Part shown: positions 17,879-25,709 of the stretch, in pieces
Layout of the letters: each line of letters begins with the position of its first letter
How positions within the stretch are numbered: the first letter of the stretch is position 1
Assembly (NCBI GenBank): GCA_903822545.1
Contig: CAIJPN010000017.1
Span: forward strand, 1 to 64,000
Length of the DNA stretch: 64,000 nt
Direction: 5' to 3'
Origin: an uncultured Anaerolineae bacterium
GTDB lineage: Bacteria; Chloroflexota; Anaerolineae; Anaerolineales; Villigracilaceae
Made by a program: the position numbers and the translations under genes
Notes under the pieces: generated by a model
What the model was told of the DNA's origin: nothing
The model's input: only the letters and a program-made list of their open reading frames with translations
Databases searched by the model: none

Positions 17879-18505
17879 TTATATAACCAAACTCTGAATC
17901 ATCTGCCAGCCAAGCTGGATGGCAAACCAGCCCAGGAAAAGCCCGCACAGCAGGTTGACCCAGCGGAAAAAGGCCGGGGTGACGAATCGCCGTCCCCAGG
18001 CCACCAGCCCGGCCAGGAAAAAACACCAGACGAAGGCCCCGCCCAGGAAGGACAGGTAAAAGATCACAAAATGAGACATCTGCGGCCCGCCGGGAATGCC
18101 CGCGAAGATGCCTGTGCCAACGCTTGACCAAAAAACAATGTTGAAGGGGTTGCTGAGAGAGAGCACTGCCCCTGTGGCAAAATCGCCGCGCCCAGAGATG
18201 GGTGTGGTGGAAAATTCTTGCTCCTGGCGCGATTCTTTGAGCGCATCGAAGGCCAGTTTTAGCAGCAGGATCATGCCAAGCACGCTCAAAATAATCCGCG
18301 CGGCTGTGTTCTGGATGAGAAATGCCAGCCCGGTCAACGCCACCAGCGCCCAGGTGCTATCTCCCACCAGCGAGCCGAATTGCACGAACAGCGCCGGGCG
18401 GAATCCACGCGCCAGCCCGCGCCGGATGGTTTCAGCGGTGATGACACCAGGGGGCGCGCAGAAGGCGATGCCGAGGATGAAGGATGAGACGATGAGGGAG
18501 GTCAT
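17879..18505 (-). CDS. LysE-family translocator
   Basis: 208 residues from ATG 18505, with about six hydrophobic helices. The opening SLIVSSFILGIAFCAPPGVITAETIRRGLARGF is the classic LysE/RhtB start, with the conserved G-x-PG-P-like motif (APPGV), and SLSNPFNIVFW is the second family motif. It should export an amino acid or derivative. A longer in-frame version from 18583 reads into the repeat at 18541-18565 and is rejected. No Shine-Dalgarno is present. Confidence 0.8.
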   Translation of the reverse strand: MTSLIVSSFILGIAFCAPPGVITAETIRRGLARGFRPALFVQFGSLVGDSTWALVALTGLAFLIQNTAARIILSVLGMILLLKLAFDALKESRQEQEFSTTPISGRGDFATGAVLSLSNPFNIVFWSSVGTGIFAGIPGGPQMSHFVIFYLSFLGGAFVWCFFLAGLVAWGRRFVTPAFFRWVNLLCGLFLGWFAIQLGWQMIQSLVI

Positions 18506-18540
18506 AAGTTGATAAAACCTAACCCTCGCCGCAGGCGGCT

Positions 18541-18565
18541 CCCCCTTCCCTAACAGGGAAGGGGG
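18541..18565. repeat. C/G-rich palindrome (CCCTCTCCC-like family)
   Basis: CCCCCTTCCC (18541-18550) faces GGGAAGGGGG (18556-18565) across five bases. It resembles the inner hairpins of the composite repeat at 22036, 37943, 38402 and 39006. Confidence 0.55.
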
Positions 18566-18587
18566 CCGGGGGGATAGGTGCAAAATT

Positions 18588-18658
18588 GCCGCCGACCCGC
18601 TGACAGCGGTCAGTGGTCGGCGGCGGGAATAAGGGATAACGCGATTTGTTAAATCGCG
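18588..18658 (-). terminator. Hairpins behind glutamine synthetase 1
   Basis: Two stem-loops lie just past the stop codon. CGCGATTT (18640-18647) pairs with AAATCGCG (18651-18658), a short relative of the GTAGCGCGAGATT palindrome. GCCGCCGACC (18588-18597) pairs with GGTCGGCGGC (18615-18624). They lack a long T tract, so termination is only probable. Confidence 0.4.
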
Positions 18659-18666
18659 CCACGGGA

Positions 18667-20079
18667 TTAGCAGTCAAAATACAGCGTGAATTCGTACGGC
18701 GTTGGGCGCATCCGCACCGGGTCGAGTTCAACCTGGCGCTTGTAGTCGATGTAGGCTTCGAGCAGGTCGGTGGTAAAGACATCACCTTTGAGCAGAAATT
18801 CGTGGTCGGCTTCGAGCGCGTGGAGCACGTCGGCCAGCGAGCCGGGCACCTGCTTGATGAGCTTGGCTTCTTCGGCGGGCAGTTCGTACAGGTCTTTGTC
18901 CTGCGGGTCGCCGGGGTCGATGCGGTTTTGGATACCATCCAGGCCAGCCATCAGGATTGCGGCGAAGCACAGGTAGGGGTTGCTGGAAGCGTCGGGCGCG
19001 CGGAATTCGACGCGCTTGGCTTTGGTGCTTTTCGTCACCGGGATGCGGCAGATGGCCGAGCGGTTGCGCTGGGAGTAGGCCAGGTTGACGGGTGCTTCGT
19101 AGCCCGGAACCAGCCGTCGGTAGGAATTGGTGGTCGGGGAGGTCAGCGCCAGCAGGGCGGGAGCGTGTTTCAGCAGGCCGCCGATGTAATATTTGGCGGT
19201 ATCGGAAAGGGCGGCGTATCCACCCGCATCGTAGAAAACGTTCGTGCCGTTCTTCCACAGCGACGAGTGGACGTGCATCCCCGAGCCATTATCACCAAAC
19301 AGCGGTTTGGGCATGAAGGTGACGGTTTTGCCGTTCTTGCGGGCCACGTTTTTGGCGATGTATTTGTAGAGCAGCAGGTTGTCGGCCATGCGGGTGAGCG
19401 TGTCGAAACGCATCCCCAGCTCGGTCTGCCCGGCGGTGGCGACTTCGTGGTGGTGGATTTCCATCGGCACGCCGACCTGTTCCAGCGTCAGCATGATCTG
19501 GCTGCGGACAAGCTGGAGGGTGTCGGTGGGCGGCACGGGGAAGTAGCCGCGTTTGGGCGAAATCTGCCCGCCCAGGTTCTGGCGGTCGGCGCGGCCACTA
19601 TTCCACCAGCCTTCATCGCTGTCGATGTGGTAGTAGGCTTCGTTGGTGTTGGATGAGTAGCGGACGTTGTCGAAAATGAAAAATTCGGCTTCGGGGCCCA
19701 TGAAGACCGTATCGGCGATGCCGGTCTGCTTGAGATAGGCTTCGGCTTTGCGGGCCACATAGCGCGGGTCGCGGCTGTAGGCCTGGAGCGTGATGGGGTC
19801 GTGAACATCGCAGGTGACAACCAGCGTGGGGATGTCGGCCATCGGGTCGATGAAGGCGGTATCGGGGTCGGGGATCAGCAGCATGTCGGATTCGTGGATT
19901 TCCTGGAAGCCGCGAATCGATGAGCCATCGAAGGGGATGCCTTCGCTGAAAAACTCATCGTCCATGCGGCGCACCGGGATCGTGAAATGCTGCCACTGCC
20001 CCGGCAGGTCGGTGAAGCGAATATCTACCATTTTGACGTTTTTGCCCATTTCCAGGACTTCTGCTACTGTTTTTGCCAT
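18667..20079 (-). CDS. glnA: Glutamine synthetase type I, adenylylatable form
   Basis: 470 residues from ATG 20079, with AGGAG seven bases upstream. Catalytic motifs are complete: beta-grasp [27 protein letters not shown], the ATP region [30 protein letters not shown] and VEFRAPDAS. The segment [10 protein letters not shown] contains the tyrosine that is adenylylated in GSI-beta enzymes, and the enzyme has their length and insertion pattern. It makes glutamine from glutamate, ammonia and ATP. The divergently oriented neighbour is the adenylyltransferase GlnE, which fits direct covalent control of this enzyme. Confidence 0.95.
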   Translation of the reverse strand: MAKTVAEVLEMGKNVKMVDIRFTDLPGQWQHFTIPVRRMDDEFFSEGIPFDGSSIRGFQEIHESDMLLIPDPDTAFIDPMADIPTLVVTCDVHDPITLQAYSRDPRYVARKAEAYLKQTGIADTVFMGPEAEFFIFDNVRYSSNTNEAYYHIDSDEGWWNSGRADRQNLGGQISPKRGYFPVPPTDTLQLVRSQIMLTLEQVGVPMEIHHHEVATAGQTELGMRFDTLTRMADNLLLYKYIAKNVARKNGKTVTFMPKPLFGDNGSGMHVHSSLWKNGTNVFYDAGGYAALSDTAKYYIGGLLKHAPALLALTSPTTNSYRRLVPGYEAPVNLAYSQRNRSAICRIPVTKSTKAKRVEFRAPDASSNPYLCFAAILMAGLDGIQNRIDPGDPQDKDLYELPAEEAKLIKQVPGSLADVLHALEADHEFLLKGDVFTTDLLEAYIDYKRQVELDPVRMRPTPYEFTLYFDC

Positions 20080-20101
20080 TCTTTTCTCCTTTTTGCGGAC
20101 A

Positions 20102-20121
20102 CGAAAATCTCCAGATTTTCG
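20102..20121. promoter_or_regulatory. 20-bp palindrome upstream of glnA
   Basis: CGAAAATCTCCAGATTTTCG is a perfect 9+2+9 palindrome, 11 bases outside the ribosome binding site of glnA. A sister, CCAAAATCGGGAGATTTTGG, lies at 20294-20313 on the glnE side. The pair could be operator sites for a nitrogen regulator or simply another repeat family; the sequence alone does not decide. Confidence 0.4.
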
Positions 20122-20155
20122 ACCTGTTGGCCCTGCCGTTCCTGGTGGTGAATTT

Positions 20156-20248
20156 GTAGGGCGACCCGCCCGGCGCAAAAAACCGTAGTTTTATGCCGGG
20201 TTTCCCTGCAAAATTGCACCAATTTATGCCATGAAGGGTCGCCCTTAC
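20156..20248. repeat. GTAGGGGCGACCC-type inverted repeat
   Basis: Left arm GTAGGGCGACCCGCC and right arm GGGTCGCCCTTAC enclose a core with a GGCATAAA-like segment. The same arrangement occurs at 24939-25032, and a short perfect version at 32089-32117. Together with the palindromes at 20102 and 20294 it fills most of the 392-bp glnA-glnE gap. A TATAAT at 20420-20425 may serve glnE. Confidence 0.6.
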
Positions 20249-20293
20249 CCCATCAACACATCAAAAATGGGAGAGCCTTATTTTATTGTTATT

Positions 20294-20313
20294 CCAAAAT
20301 CGGGAGATTTTGG
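20294..20313. promoter_or_regulatory. 20-bp palindrome upstream of glnE
   Basis: CCAAAATC, a GGGA spacer and GATTTTGG form a perfect palindrome related to the one at 20102-20121. It lies about 110 bp upstream of the likely -10 of glnE. Confidence 0.35.
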
Positions 20314-20471
20314 AGTCCAAAACTGGAACTTCGCGAAGTATAGGGTTGGGCAGGGTGAAAGTCTATTCCCCAAATGGGTACTATTTGGCCTGCATCCCAA
20401 AAGCGCTTCACCTCAAGTGTATAATCCCTCTCACCACCTCCACTCAAAAAACCGGACAACCGCCAACCCTT

Positions 20472-23400
20472 ATGAACCACATCTTCCAGCGTCTCTCCAC
20501 CCGCTTTGGCACACCTTTTGAAGAAATCCGCCCCGTTTTAGAGTCCGCCCTCGCATCCGCCGCCGACCCGCAGCGTTCACTGGTCAACTTTGAGCGTTTT
20601 GCCGAAAACTATAATGACCCCGTGAACTTGCGGGGCGGGCCGGGACTGTTCGAGCAGCTTGCCCAGAACCCGCGCGTCATCGAAATCCTGCTGACGCTGT
20701 TCTCTGCCAGCCAGTTCCTGACCGAAATCCTGCTACGAAACCCGCAGGTGCTCACCCTGCTGCGCCAGCGCGAAATCCTGACGCGCCACAAGACCATCGA
20801 ACAATTCCAGGCGGAGGCCGAAGCCGCCATGCACGAAACACCCACAGAAGCGGAAAAACTCAACCGGCTGCGGCGCTACCAGCACGGCGAACTGCTGCGC
20901 ATCGGCGCGTGTGACTTCCTGGGCCTGTATGACCTTTCGGCGGTGGTTTCGCAGCTTTCGCGCATGGCGATTGGCCTCGTTCGCGCCAGCCTGAACCTGG
21001 CCTCGCGCCAGACCGGCATCAGCGCAGATGGTTTTAGCGTGCTGGCGATGGGCAAACTGGGCGGACGCGAACTCAACTACAGCTCCGATATCGACCTGCT
21101 CTTTATCATCCGCGATGACAGCCGCAACTACCTGCCGCTGGCCCAAAAACTGATCCACATCCTGACCACCTCCACGCCCGAGGGCTTTCTCTATCGCGTC
21201 GATATGCGCCTGCGCCCCTGGGGCAACGACGGCCCGCTACTGGCAACCTTCGACGGCTACCTGAAATACCTCGAAAAATCCGCCCGGCTGTGGGAAAAAC
21301 AAGCCCTGCTCAAAATCCGCCCGATTGCGGGCGACCTGGCGCTTGGCGAAGCCCTGCGCGAGAAAATCCGCCCGCACATCAGCCACATCCCCGCCGGGGA
21401 AATCCGGGCCGGAATCCACGCCATGAAACAGCGCACCGAGCAATTCCTGCGCGAAAAAGGCCGGGGCTGGGGCGAAGTCAAACTGGGCGAAGGCTCCATC
21501 CGCGACGTGGAGTTTGTGCTGCAAAGCCTGCAACTCATCCACGAGCGCAATTACCCGCAAATCCGCACCCGCGCCACGCTCAAGGGCCTCAACCGCCTGC
21601 GCGAAGCGCGCCTGCTGACCCCCACCGAAGCCCACACGCTCATCGACGGCTACATCTTCCTGCGCACGGTGGAACACTACCTGCAAATGATGGACTACCG
21701 CCAGACCTACACCCTGCCCTCCGACCCGGCAGCCATCACCTTGCTGGCGCGGCGGCTCGGTTTCGCGGCCAGCGAGTCGTTTTTAGAGCGCTACCAGCAG
21801 CACTGCACCGCCATCCGCGCCATCTACTCAAAATACATTGGGGGGATGGAAGCCCAGACGCCCGAACCGGAACTCCCCGCCGCAGACCCTGATTCCATCC
21901 GGCAGCACATCGCCCGCATGGACAAATCCTACGCCGCAGCCTTTTCCGCCGTTGAAATTGGCCGCCACACCGCCCTGGCTGGTCAACTCAACGAGGAGCT
22001 TTTGGTGCGCGTGGAGGCCGCTCCCTCACCCCCCGCCCTCACCCCCAGCCCCTCTCCCGATGGGAGAGGGGGGCATATAAGCCCCTCCCCCCTCGGGGGA
22101 GGGGTTGGGGTGAGGGCCAATCTCTGGAAAGTCACCGTGGTGGCGTATGACTACCTCGGCGAGCTTTCGCTCATCTGCGGGCTGATGTTCGTCCACGGGC
22201 TGGATATCCGCGAGGGGCAGATATTTACCTATGAAACGGAACAAGAGCCACAGGGCGGCGAAAATCCGGTTGGATTCACTCCCAGACGCCGCGCCAGACC
22301 GGGGCGGTTGACCAGACTCTCAGCCTCCGATCCATCCCCCTTAACCAACCGCCGCAAAATCGTGGATGTCTTCACGGTGGAGGCGCTCGGGCAAAATCCG
22401 CCCGATTGGGAGGCCTACGCGAGCGAACTGCACGCGCTGCTGAGAATGATGCACGCCGGGCAGCGGCGCGAGGCGCGTAGTGAGTTGGCCAAGCGTGTCG
22501 GCGCAGTGTTTGCGGGGATTGAGCAGGCCGAAAGGCCGCTGTACCCGATTGAGATCACGACCGACAACGAGATTTCGGGGCGTTACACGGCGCTGCGCCT
22601 GCAAACCGCCGATACGGTGGGGTTTTTGTATGAGTTTACCAATGCGCTCTCGCTGACGCACACCTATATTGCCCGGATGGTGGTGCAAACCAGCGGGCGG
22701 CAGGTGGATGACCTGCTGTACGTGACTGACGAGGCGGGGAAGAAGATTTTGGACGCCGAAAAGCTGCGCGAACTGCGCACGGCGGCGGTTTTGATCAAGC
22801 ATTTTACGCACCTGCTGCCGCGCTCACCCAACCCGGCTTCGGCGCTGCTGCATTTCCGCGAGTTCCTGGCGCAGTTGTTTGCGCGCCCCGGCTGGCCGGA
22901 CGAGCTGGCTTCGCTGGAGCACCCCGAGGTGCTGGGCAACCTGGCGCGGCTGCTGGGGGTGAGCGACTTTTTGTGGGACGATTTTATGCGGATGCAGTAC
23001 GCCAACCTGTTCCCGGTGGTCAGCGACCGCAGCGCCATCGAGAGTGCGCGCAGCCGGGCGCAGCTGGAGCAGGATTTGGCGGCGGCGCTGGCGGTGGGCG
23101 GCGATTGGGCCATCGCGCTGAATGAATTCAAAGACCGTGAGATGTTCCGCATCGATATGCGCCATATTTTGGGGCTGACCGCCGAATTTGGCGACTTTTC
23201 GGGCGAGCTGACCGACCTGGCGGAGGTGGTGGTCAATACCGCCTATCACCTGACCGCCGAGGGACTGCGCCAAATCCACGGCACGCCGCGCCGGGTGGAT
23301 GGGAGCATCTCGCAGATGACGGTGCTGGGGCTGGGCAAGTGCGGCGGGCGCGAGTTGGGCTTCGCTTCGGACATCGAGCTGATGTTCGTTTACTACGGCG

Positions 23401-24158
23401 AGGGCCAGACCGACGGTGCGCAGCCGGTTTCCGGCCCGGTTTTTTACGAGAAGGTGGTGCAGCACTTCCAGGAGGCCATCCGGGCGCGGCAGGAGGGCAT
23501 TTTCCACATCGATTTGCAGCTGCGGCCTTACGGCAAGGCTGGCAACCTGGCCGTTTCGCTGGATTCGTTCAAGCGATATTATGCTCCCGGCGGCCCGGCC
23601 TGGGCCTATGAACGACAGGCATTGGTCAAGCTGAGGCCGATTGCCGGTAACCCGGCGCTGGGCGCGGCGCTCGAAGCCTTGCGGGATGAGTTCGTCTATA
23701 ACGGCGCGCCCTTCGATGTGACGGCCATGCGCGCCATGCGCGAGCGGCAGGTGAGGCACCTGGTCAGCGCCGGGAAGTTCAACGCCAAATACAGCCCCGG
23801 CGGGCTGGTGGATATTGAGTATCTCATCCAGGGGCTGCAAATCACGCACGGAGTGGAAAACCCATCCCTGCGGTGGACGAATATCCGCGAGGCCATGTCC
23901 GCGCTGAATGCGGCGGGGATTCTCAGCGACGAGGATTACACCAAGCTGCACAAAGCTCACACCTTCCTGCGCTGGCTGATTGATTCCATGCGCATGGTGC
24001 GCGGGAATGCCAAAGACATCACCGTCCCGGCTTATGGGACGGAGGAGTTTGCGTATTTAGCGCGGCGACTCAGGTATGGGAATGATGTCGAGCGGCTGCG
24101 GGATGATTTGGCGCAGTATCAGGCCGAGGTGCGGGAGATTAATGGGAGGCTTTTGTAG
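20472..24158 (+). CDS. glnE: Glutamine synthetase adenylyltransferase with internal ACT domains
   Basis: 1228 residues from ATG 20472, against about 950 for typical GlnE. N-terminal nucleotidyltransferase at about residues 190-280 (GKLGGRELNYSSDIDLLF, YRVDMRLRPWG) with its helical domain to about 460. C-terminal nucleotidyltransferase from about 945 (GKCGGRELGFASDIELMF, HIDLQLRPYG), where the second metal-binding Asp of the usual SDxD is Glu. Between them two segments look like GlnD-type ACT domains: about 550-680 (KVTVVAYDYLGELSLICGL ... KIVDVFTVEAL) and 704-780 (YTALRLQTADTVGFLYEFTN ... VDDLLYVTDEAGKKI). An 81-bp palindromic repeat is inserted in frame just before the first. GlnE adds or removes AMP on glutamine synthetase; the ACT domains could sense glutamine directly. 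The stop codon lies inside a 34-bp palindrome. Confidence 0.9.
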   Translation: MNHIFQRLSTRFGTPFEEIRPVLESALASAADPQRSLVNFERFAENYNDPVNLRGGPGLFEQLAQNPRVIEILLTLFSASQFLTEILLRNPQVLTLLRQREILTRHKTIEQFQAEAEAAMHETPTEAEKLNRLRRYQHGELLRIGACDFLGLYDLSAVVSQLSRMAIGLVRASLNLASRQTGISADGFSVLAMGKLGGRELNYSSDIDLLFIIRDDSRNYLPLAQKLIHILTTSTPEGFLYRVDMRLRPWGNDGPLLATFDGYLKYLEKSARLWEKQALLKIRPIAGDLALGEALREKIRPHISHIPAGEIRAGIHAMKQRTEQFLREKGRGWGEVKLGEGSIRDVEFVLQSLQLIHERNYPQIRTRATLKGLNRLREARLLTPTEAHTLIDGYIFLRTVEHYLQMMDYRQTYTLPSDPAAITLLARRLGFAASESFLERYQQHCTAIRAIYSKYIGGMEAQTPEPELPAADPDSIRQHIARMDKSYAAAFSAVEIGRHTALAGQLNEELLVRVEAAPSPPALTPSPSPDGRGGHISPSPLGGGVGVRANLWKVTVVAYDYLGELSLICGLMFVHGLDIREGQIFTYETEQEPQGGENPVGFTPRRRARPGRLTRLSASDPSPLTNRRKIVDVFTVEALGQNPPDWEAYASELHALLRMMHAGQRREARSELAKRVGAVFAGIEQAERPLYPIEITTDNEISGRYTALRLQTADTVGFLYEFTNALSLTHTYIARMVVQTSGRQVDDLLYVTDEAGKKILDAEKLRELRTAAVLIKHFTHLLPRSPNPASALLHFREFLAQLFARPGWPDELASLEHPEVLGNLARLLGVSDFLWDDFMRMQYANLFPVVSDRSAIESARSRAQLEQDLAAALAVGGDWAIALNEFKDREMFRIDMRHILGLTAEFGDFSGELTDLAEVVVNTAYHLTAEGLRQIHGTPRRVDGSISQMTVLGLGKCGGRELGFASDIELMFVYYGEGQTDGAQPVSGPVFYEKVVQHFQEAIRARQEGIFHIDLQLRPYGKAGNLAVSLDSFKRYYAPGGPAWAYERQALVKLRPIAGNPALGAALEALRDEFVYNGAPFDVTAMRAMRERQVRHLVSAGKFNAKYSPGGLVDIEYLIQGLQITHGVENPSLRWTNIREAMSALNAAGILSDEDYTKLHKAHTFLRWLIDSMRMVRGNAKDITVPAYGTEEFAYLARRLRYGNDVERLRDDLAQYQAEVREINGRLL
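22036..22116. repeat. 81-bp composite palindromic repeat inside glnE
   Basis: Outer arms CCCTCACCCCCAGCCCC and TTGGGGTGAGGG enclose two hairpins, CCCTCTCCC/GGGAGAGGG (22050-22070) and CCCCTCCCCC/GGGGGAGGGG (22082-22104). The same layout occurs at 37943-38015 between two hydrogenase genes. The element is exactly 27 codons and adds a low-complexity Pro/Ser/Gly stretch to GlnE without breaking the frame. Confidence 0.75.
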
Positions 24159-24184
24159 CGCGAGATTAATCTCGCGCTACAAAA
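24151..24184. repeat. 34-bp perfect palindrome, copy 1
   Basis: The half-site TTTTGTAGCGCGAGATT is followed directly by its exact complement. An identical copy lies at 26831-26864. It contains the glnE stop codon and ends six bases before the -10 of hicA, so it can also act as a bidirectional terminator-like hairpin. Confidence 0.8.
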
Positions 24185-24202
24185 TATGCTAAAATTTAAT
24201 CT

Positions 24203-24412
24203 ATGAAAGTTCGGGATGTCATAAAACTCATTGAAGCCGATGGCTGGTATTTGGTGACGACAAAAGGTAGTCACAGGCAATACAAACATGCCAGCAAACC
24301 TGGCCGAGTGACCATTGCAGGTCACCCGGGTGATGATATGGCTCCCGGAACGTTGAACAGTGTTTTGAAACAGGCGCAAATCAAGTCATCGAGCAAAAGC
24401 GAAAGGCAGTAA
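24203..24412 (+). CDS. hicA: HicA-family toxin (mRNA interferase)
   Basis: 69 residues: MKVRDVIKLIEADGWYLVTT, then KGSHRQYKH with the catalytic histidine in the usual GSH motif, then VTIAGHPGDDMAPGTLNSVLKQA. This is a full-length HicA with the double-stranded-RNA-binding-like fold that cleaves mRNA. A TAAAAT hexamer at 24190-24195 ends seven bases before the ATG, again a leaderless arrangement. hicB follows 3 bp later. Confidence 0.9.
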   Translation: MKVRDVIKLIEADGWYLVTTKGSHRQYKHASKPGRVTIAGHPGDDMAPGTLNSVLKQAQIKSSSKSERQ

Positions 24413-24415
24413 ACC

Positions 24416-24631
24416 ATGTACCGTTTTCTTATTGTTATCGAAAAAGCTGGCAAAAACTACTCGGCCTATTGCCCTGACCTGCCAGGTTGCGTGGCAACCG
24501 GGAAAACCCGCGAAGAAACAGAGCGCAATATGCACAAGGCGGTTGAAATGCACATCCAGGGCATGCTGGAAGATAATCTACCCATCCCCGTAAATGTGGC
24601 GACCGCAGAATATATTGCTGTTGCTGCGTAA
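24416..24631 (+). CDS. hicB: HicB-family antitoxin
   Basis: 71 residues with the HicB partial RNase H fold: YRFLIVIEKAGKNYSAYCPD, LPGCVATGKTREETERNM and AVEMHIQGMLEDNLPIP. It neutralises HicA by binding it. The C-terminal DNA-binding domain seen in longer HicB proteins is missing, so autoregulation by HicB itself is doubtful. The pair is followed by its own terminator and lies between two identical palindromes with two AT-richer genes. Confidence 0.9.
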   Translation: MYRFLIVIEKAGKNYSAYCPDLPGCVATGKTREETERNMHKAVEMHIQGMLEDNLPIPVNVATAEYIAVAA

Positions 24632-24648
24632 AAATTCCCGTATTTGTT

Positions 24649-24695
24649 AAAAAGTACATCCCCGGCGCAAGAAAGGGCTGGGGATGTACTTTTTT
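24649..24695 (+). terminator. Terminator of hicAB
   Basis: AAAAAGTACATCCCC (24649-24663) pairs with GGGGATGTACTTTTT (24680-24694), and the T tract is contained in the right arm. It lies 17 bases behind hicB. Confidence 0.85.
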
Positions 24696-24796
24696 ATACA
24701 TGGTGTGCAATAATCCCAACTTGCTGGCGTGGATGCTGTAACATCTGGAGTATATGCAATTTCGTTTTTTTAGACTCGCTACGGCCCCCTTCCCGG

Positions 24797-24842
24797 CCTT
24801 CCCCCAAATACGGGCTGGGGAACGTCCGTATTTGGGGGAAGG
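24797..24842. repeat. Inverted repeat with 17-bp arms
   Basis: CCTTCCCCCAAATACGG (24797-24813) and its exact complement (24826-24842), with further C/G-rich arms outside (CCGGCCTTCCCC / GGGGAAGGCGGGG). It belongs with the C/G-rich composite repeats. The 407-bp stretch between hicB and the next gene holds the hicAB terminator, this repeat and the one at 24939; no further gene was seen. Confidence 0.6.
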
Positions 24843-24938
24843 GGCAAACTCTGCCGGGGAAGGCGGGGGATGGGGGCTTTGGGCCAACCAAAATACGGGT
24901 TTATCTTTTAGGCTCTCCCGATTTTAACGGGATGTACG

Positions 24939-25032
24939 GTAGGGGCGACCCGCCAGGGCGTAAATGAGCGTCTTTTTGCAAGAAATCCCGGCATAAATGG
25001 GTGATTTCTCACGCTTGACGGGTCGCCCTTAC
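24939..25032. repeat. GTAGGGGCGACCC-type inverted repeat, second copy
   Basis: Left arm GTAGGGGCGACCCGCC and right arm GGGTCGCCCTTAC match the ends of the element at 20156-20248, and both cores contain GGCATAAA or a close variant. It abuts the 3' end of the Cys-rich protein gene. Confidence 0.6.
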
Positions 25033-25038
25033 GGTTTT

Positions 25039-25677
25039 TCACACCAGAAACGATTGCAAATCAATTTCTTCACCAAGAGCATAAGAGTGCAAATCGGCTG
25101 GAGCAATTAATGTTGGAGGCTTGGGATCGCCAGTCCTACAACATGCCCAACAGCTTTGATCAGAACCTTCACAGTCTAATCCTCCACCCGGACAGTTCCA
25201 CCCGCCCCCGCTCCCACTTCGACATTCGTATATAGTTCCCCCCGGACAACCACCCCCACCCGATTTACAAACACAGGTGTTAGGGTCACTGGCCATTGCT
25301 CTACACATCATCCCCCCACCACAGTCACCCCCACAGGCTGGGGTACTATCCGCACAACTTTGAGTAGTCGGATTCAACACCCCCACACACGGCTCCGTAC
25401 AGGTGTAGGTATGAAAAATACACCCATATATCTTGGCCGTATACTCATCATCATCATGATCCCACAAACCCCAAGGTTGATCCAAAGCTCTACCGTGAGC
25501 GTCATTATTAGCATCATTCCAACAGGTCGAAACTGCCGCTTCGCAAAAAGACTGGACTGTAGAAAATTGCTCAGGATCAGCTTCACAAGTCGAGATGGCA
25601 TCAATTCTCAAAGTTCCCATTCCCACCAACATCCAAAAGCCCACTATCAAATTCACTAATTTTGCCAACTTCTTCAT
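25039..25677 (-). CDS. Secreted cysteine-rich protein, unknown function
   Basis: 212 residues. MKKLAKLVNLIVGFWMLVGMGTLRIDA is a signal peptide or N-terminal anchor. The mature part has about 20 cysteines, many in short motifs (YGCIFHTYTCTEPC, CGGDCGGGMMC, NTCVC, SCWACC) between Gly-rich stretches, which suggests a disulfide-rich or metal-binding extracellular domain. The last 30 residues (PPTLIAPADLHSYALGEEID) look like the start of a beta-domain that then ends. I do not recognise the family. By eye the gene is AT-richer than its neighbours. It follows a lipoprotein gene on the same strand, 32 bp apart. Confidence 0.55.
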   Translation of the reverse strand: MKKLAKLVNLIVGFWMLVGMGTLRIDAISTCEADPEQFSTVQSFCEAAVSTCWNDANNDAHGRALDQPWGLWDHDDDEYTAKIYGCIFHTYTCTEPCVGVLNPTTQSCADSTPACGGDCGGGMMCRAMASDPNTCVCKSGGGGCPGGTIYECRSGSGGGWNCPGGGLDCEGSDQSCWACCRTGDPKPPTLIAPADLHSYALGEEIDLQSFLV

Positions 25678-25709
25678 TTATCCATTATAGGCACTCTTCG
25701 CCCATCACT

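Noticed and set aside
22036-22116. CRISPR-like or tandem repeat inside glnE
   Set aside because: The unit is a single palindromic composite, not an array of equal repeats with spacers.
22824-23960. 378-codon minus-strand ORF inside glnE
   Set aside because: Antisense shadow; the plus-strand frame has the nucleotidyltransferase motifs.
24435-24887. Minus-strand ORF over hicB and the following repeats
   Set aside because: It consists of the complement of hicB and of palindromic repeats, with no ribosome binding site.
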